Part shown: positions 62,831 through 64,000 of the stretch, one piece after another
Layout of the letters: each line of letters opens with the position of its first letter
Numbering within the stretch: the first letter of the stretch is position 1
Origin: Spirochaeta isovalerica
GTDB taxonomy: Bacteria; Spirochaetota; Spirochaetia; DSM-2461
Length of the DNA: 64,000 nucleotides
Assembly (NCBI RefSeq): GCF_014207565.1
Contig: NZ_JACHGJ010000004.1
Location: 276,828 to 340,827 of the forward strand
Reading direction: 5' to 3'
The notes under the pieces: generated by a model
Database searches by the model: none
What the model was told of the DNA's origin: nothing
What the model saw: the letters and a program-made list of their open reading frames with translations, nothing else
Position numbers and translations under genes: made by a program

Positions 62831-63621
62831 CTTGAGATTTTCCTGGATACAGGGTCAGACAGCTTTATATACACCATCGTCGTTTTTATGGATTTATGCC
62901 CCAGCAGCCCTTTGACCGTTTTAATGTCGACTCCCTGTTCTACCAGATGTGTTGCAAAACTATGACGCAAAGTATGGCATGTGGAGCTCTTCTGCAACCC
63001 CGAGCGGGCAAGAGCATCGGAAAAGATTTTCTGTACGGTTCTGACACTATAGGCTGAGCCTGTCTGAGTTATAAAAACAAAATCTTCCCCTTTTCTGCCA
63101 TCGATTAGAATCTTCAACGGACTTTGCATTTTCATAGAAAGCAATGTAATCCGGTCTTTACAGCCTTTTGAGTTTTCAACGCGTAAACACTGATTTGAAA
63201 AATCCAGATCCCTTATACGGATTGCACAGACCTCACTGACTCGCAGACCGCTTCCATAAAGCATACTGATCATCGTCCTGTGGGTGGTGTTTCTTATTGA
63301 CTCCAATAAGCAATGAATCTCATTGTTTGATAAAATATCAGGCAGTCGCTTTCTGCCCCGCACCTTATCCAGCTTATAGGGACATTCCTTTCGGAGAACA
63401 AGCTTATAAAAAAGTTTTATAGAAGACCAGGCCAGACGTCTTTGCTCAGGAGTATTTTTCCTCTTTTCAAGAAACAGCGCAATCCGTCTTGAAGGTTCAA
63501 ATCTATTCTCCCGGCTATAATCCAGAAATTGTTTCAGATTGTTCGAATACAAACGGATTGTATTGGCTGAATAATTTCTGTTTTTCATCTCTCGGATAAA
63601 ATCTTCTATGTACGGCTTCAC
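62821..63621 (-). CDS. Tyrosine recombinase (XerC/D or phage-integrase type)
   Basis: This 266-residue protein starts at a GTG with AGAGG upstream. The SAM-like N-domain (EDFIREMKNRNYSANTIRLY) precedes the catalytic domain. Catalytic residues are Arg in YGSGLRVSEVC, Lys in NSKGCKDR, H-x-x-R in CHTLRHSFATH, His in LLGHKSIKTT and the nucleophile Tyr in MVYIKL. There is no extra insertion between the second and third patches as in integron IntI proteins. Direct repeats flank the gene. It probably mobilises or once mobilised the DNA at the right edge. Confidence 0.92.
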   Translation of the reverse strand: MKPYIEDFIREMKNRNYSANTIRLYSNNLKQFLDYSRENRFEPSRRIALFLEKRKNTPEQRRLAWSSIKLFYKLVLRKECPYKLDKVRGRKRLPDILSNNEIHCLLESIRNTTHRTMISMLYGSGLRVSEVCAIRIRDLDFSNQCLRVENSKGCKDRITLLSMKMQSPLKILIDGRKGEDFVFITQTGSAYSVRTVQKIFSDALARSGLQKSSTCHTLRHSFATHLVEQGVDIKTVKGLLGHKSIKTTMVYIKLSDPVSRKISSPL

Positions 63622-64000
63622 GATATTGACCTCTAAGATTCATTACATCAAAAAGGTAGTCCATGCTTGTGTATTAGAAAATTTCCTCTTAAAATAAAGC
63701 GCAATGCGTATAATTGGAGTTAGATGCAAGAGTAAAATGCTAGCTTTTCTCTGTTTAAAACTCCTCCGCGACAAGATCAGCTTAAGGAATTTTTTTGTAT
63801 TAGGATTCATTTCGTCCATAGCTTCCTTAATCAATGCAGCCAGAAGTAACCATGAAACTTTTCTGCTTTATTGTTCTAAACTTTACAGTTGTCCCCATTC
63901 CTCTCGCTGGTGGTTGAAACCGTTTTTCAGGTAGCTTTTCGATGTCGCGAATTATCCAGTAAGAACTGAAAGCTTATTAATCCTGAAAAACGGAATCGCT
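63622..64000. other. Gene-free right end with possible attachment DNA
   Basis: No ORF in these 379 bases is supported. Two short overlapping frames on opposite strands (63643-63834 minus and 63704-63934 plus) lack recognisable protein patterns and start signals. The region holds the recombinase promoter and the right direct repeat, and otherwise looks like accessory DNA continuing past the window. Confidence 0.5.
63699..63718 (+). repeat. Right direct repeat flanking the recombinase gene
   Basis: GCGCAATGCGTATAATTGGA matches the left copy in CGCAATGCGT and TGGA and lies 78 bp upstream of the recombinase start. It is followed by GTTAGAT, which fits the integron-type core GTTRRRY. The two copies bracket about 870 bp. 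Confidence 0.5.

Noticed and set aside
62821..63621. Integron integrase (IntI)
   Set aside because: The protein lacks the IntI-specific insertion between catalytic patches II and III; it reads as a plain Xer/phage-type recombinase.
63643..63934. Two short overlapping frames on opposite strands at the right end
   Set aside because: Neither has a start signal or recognisable protein sequence; one overlaps the direct repeat.

Overview
The window looks like a chromosomal segment of a free-living, probably anaerobic spirochaete. This is an inference, not a proof. It rests on several lipoproteins with relaxed lipoboxes (FTAC, LPSC, LAGC, LISC), a methyl-accepting protein fused to CZB and hemerythrin domains, two very large fused acyl-CoA dehydratase activase proteins, an exported bactofilin-like protein and many two-component proteins. 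No rRNA or tRNA gene and no CRISPR array was seen.

Left part (1-4270): an accessory region. A minus-strand operon encodes two small paralogous proteins, a ParA ATPase and a CHC2 zinc-finger primase-like protein cut by the window edge. Facing it are an XRE regulator and an unknown partner, then a toxin-antitoxin pair with a perfect 18-bp palindrome at its promoter. A 590-bp gene-free stretch follows, holding three related hairpins framed by GACAGA/TCTGTC arms. This looks like replication or maintenance DNA of an integrated plasmid or similar element.

4270-18521: a six-gene minus-strand operon whose main product is a 3384-residue exported SpvB/TcB-Rhs protein. After the Rhs core (ending DPTG) its C-terminus carries the HxxxD and HxH motifs of an M23 peptidoglycan endopeptidase. 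The next gene overlaps it, starts at TTG behind GGAGG, and encodes a small lipoprotein that would sit where an immunity protein against a wall hydrolase is needed. Upstream are a TPR/coiled-coil membrane protein, a probable beta-barrel protein and two lipoproteins. This is the best candidate here for an undescribed toxin-delivery or surface system.

19137-49488: mostly housekeeping and adaptive genes. They include the first giant activase/dehydratase, an OmpR-type two-component pair with a lipoprotein, a CheZ-motif protein, a GntR regulator with an MFS transporter and a clear operator, the MCP-CZB-hemerythrin sensor, and an ABC ATPase with an internal deletion. After these come an oxidoreductase/MFS pair, a PAS histidine kinase, a DUF4180/HTH pair and an RND efflux pump behind a sigma-54-type promoter. 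A MocR regulator, a peroxiredoxin, a periplasmic thioredoxin-like protein, an MsrB-MsrA fusion, a YitT protein and a TetR/membrane-protein pair complete the block.

49489-64000: a second giant activase/dehydratase runs with an AraC regulator whose promoter holds repeated TGTCA/TGACA sites. Hsp20 follows, behind a second sigma-54-type promoter. Then come a threonylcarbamoyl-AMP synthase, a receiver-PAS-kinase with an Hpt partner, an MFS transporter, the bactofilin-like protein, and a LytS/LytTR pair with three direct repeats at exact 21-bp spacing. The window ends with a tyrosine recombinase flanked by direct repeats, which is probably the edge of another mobile region.
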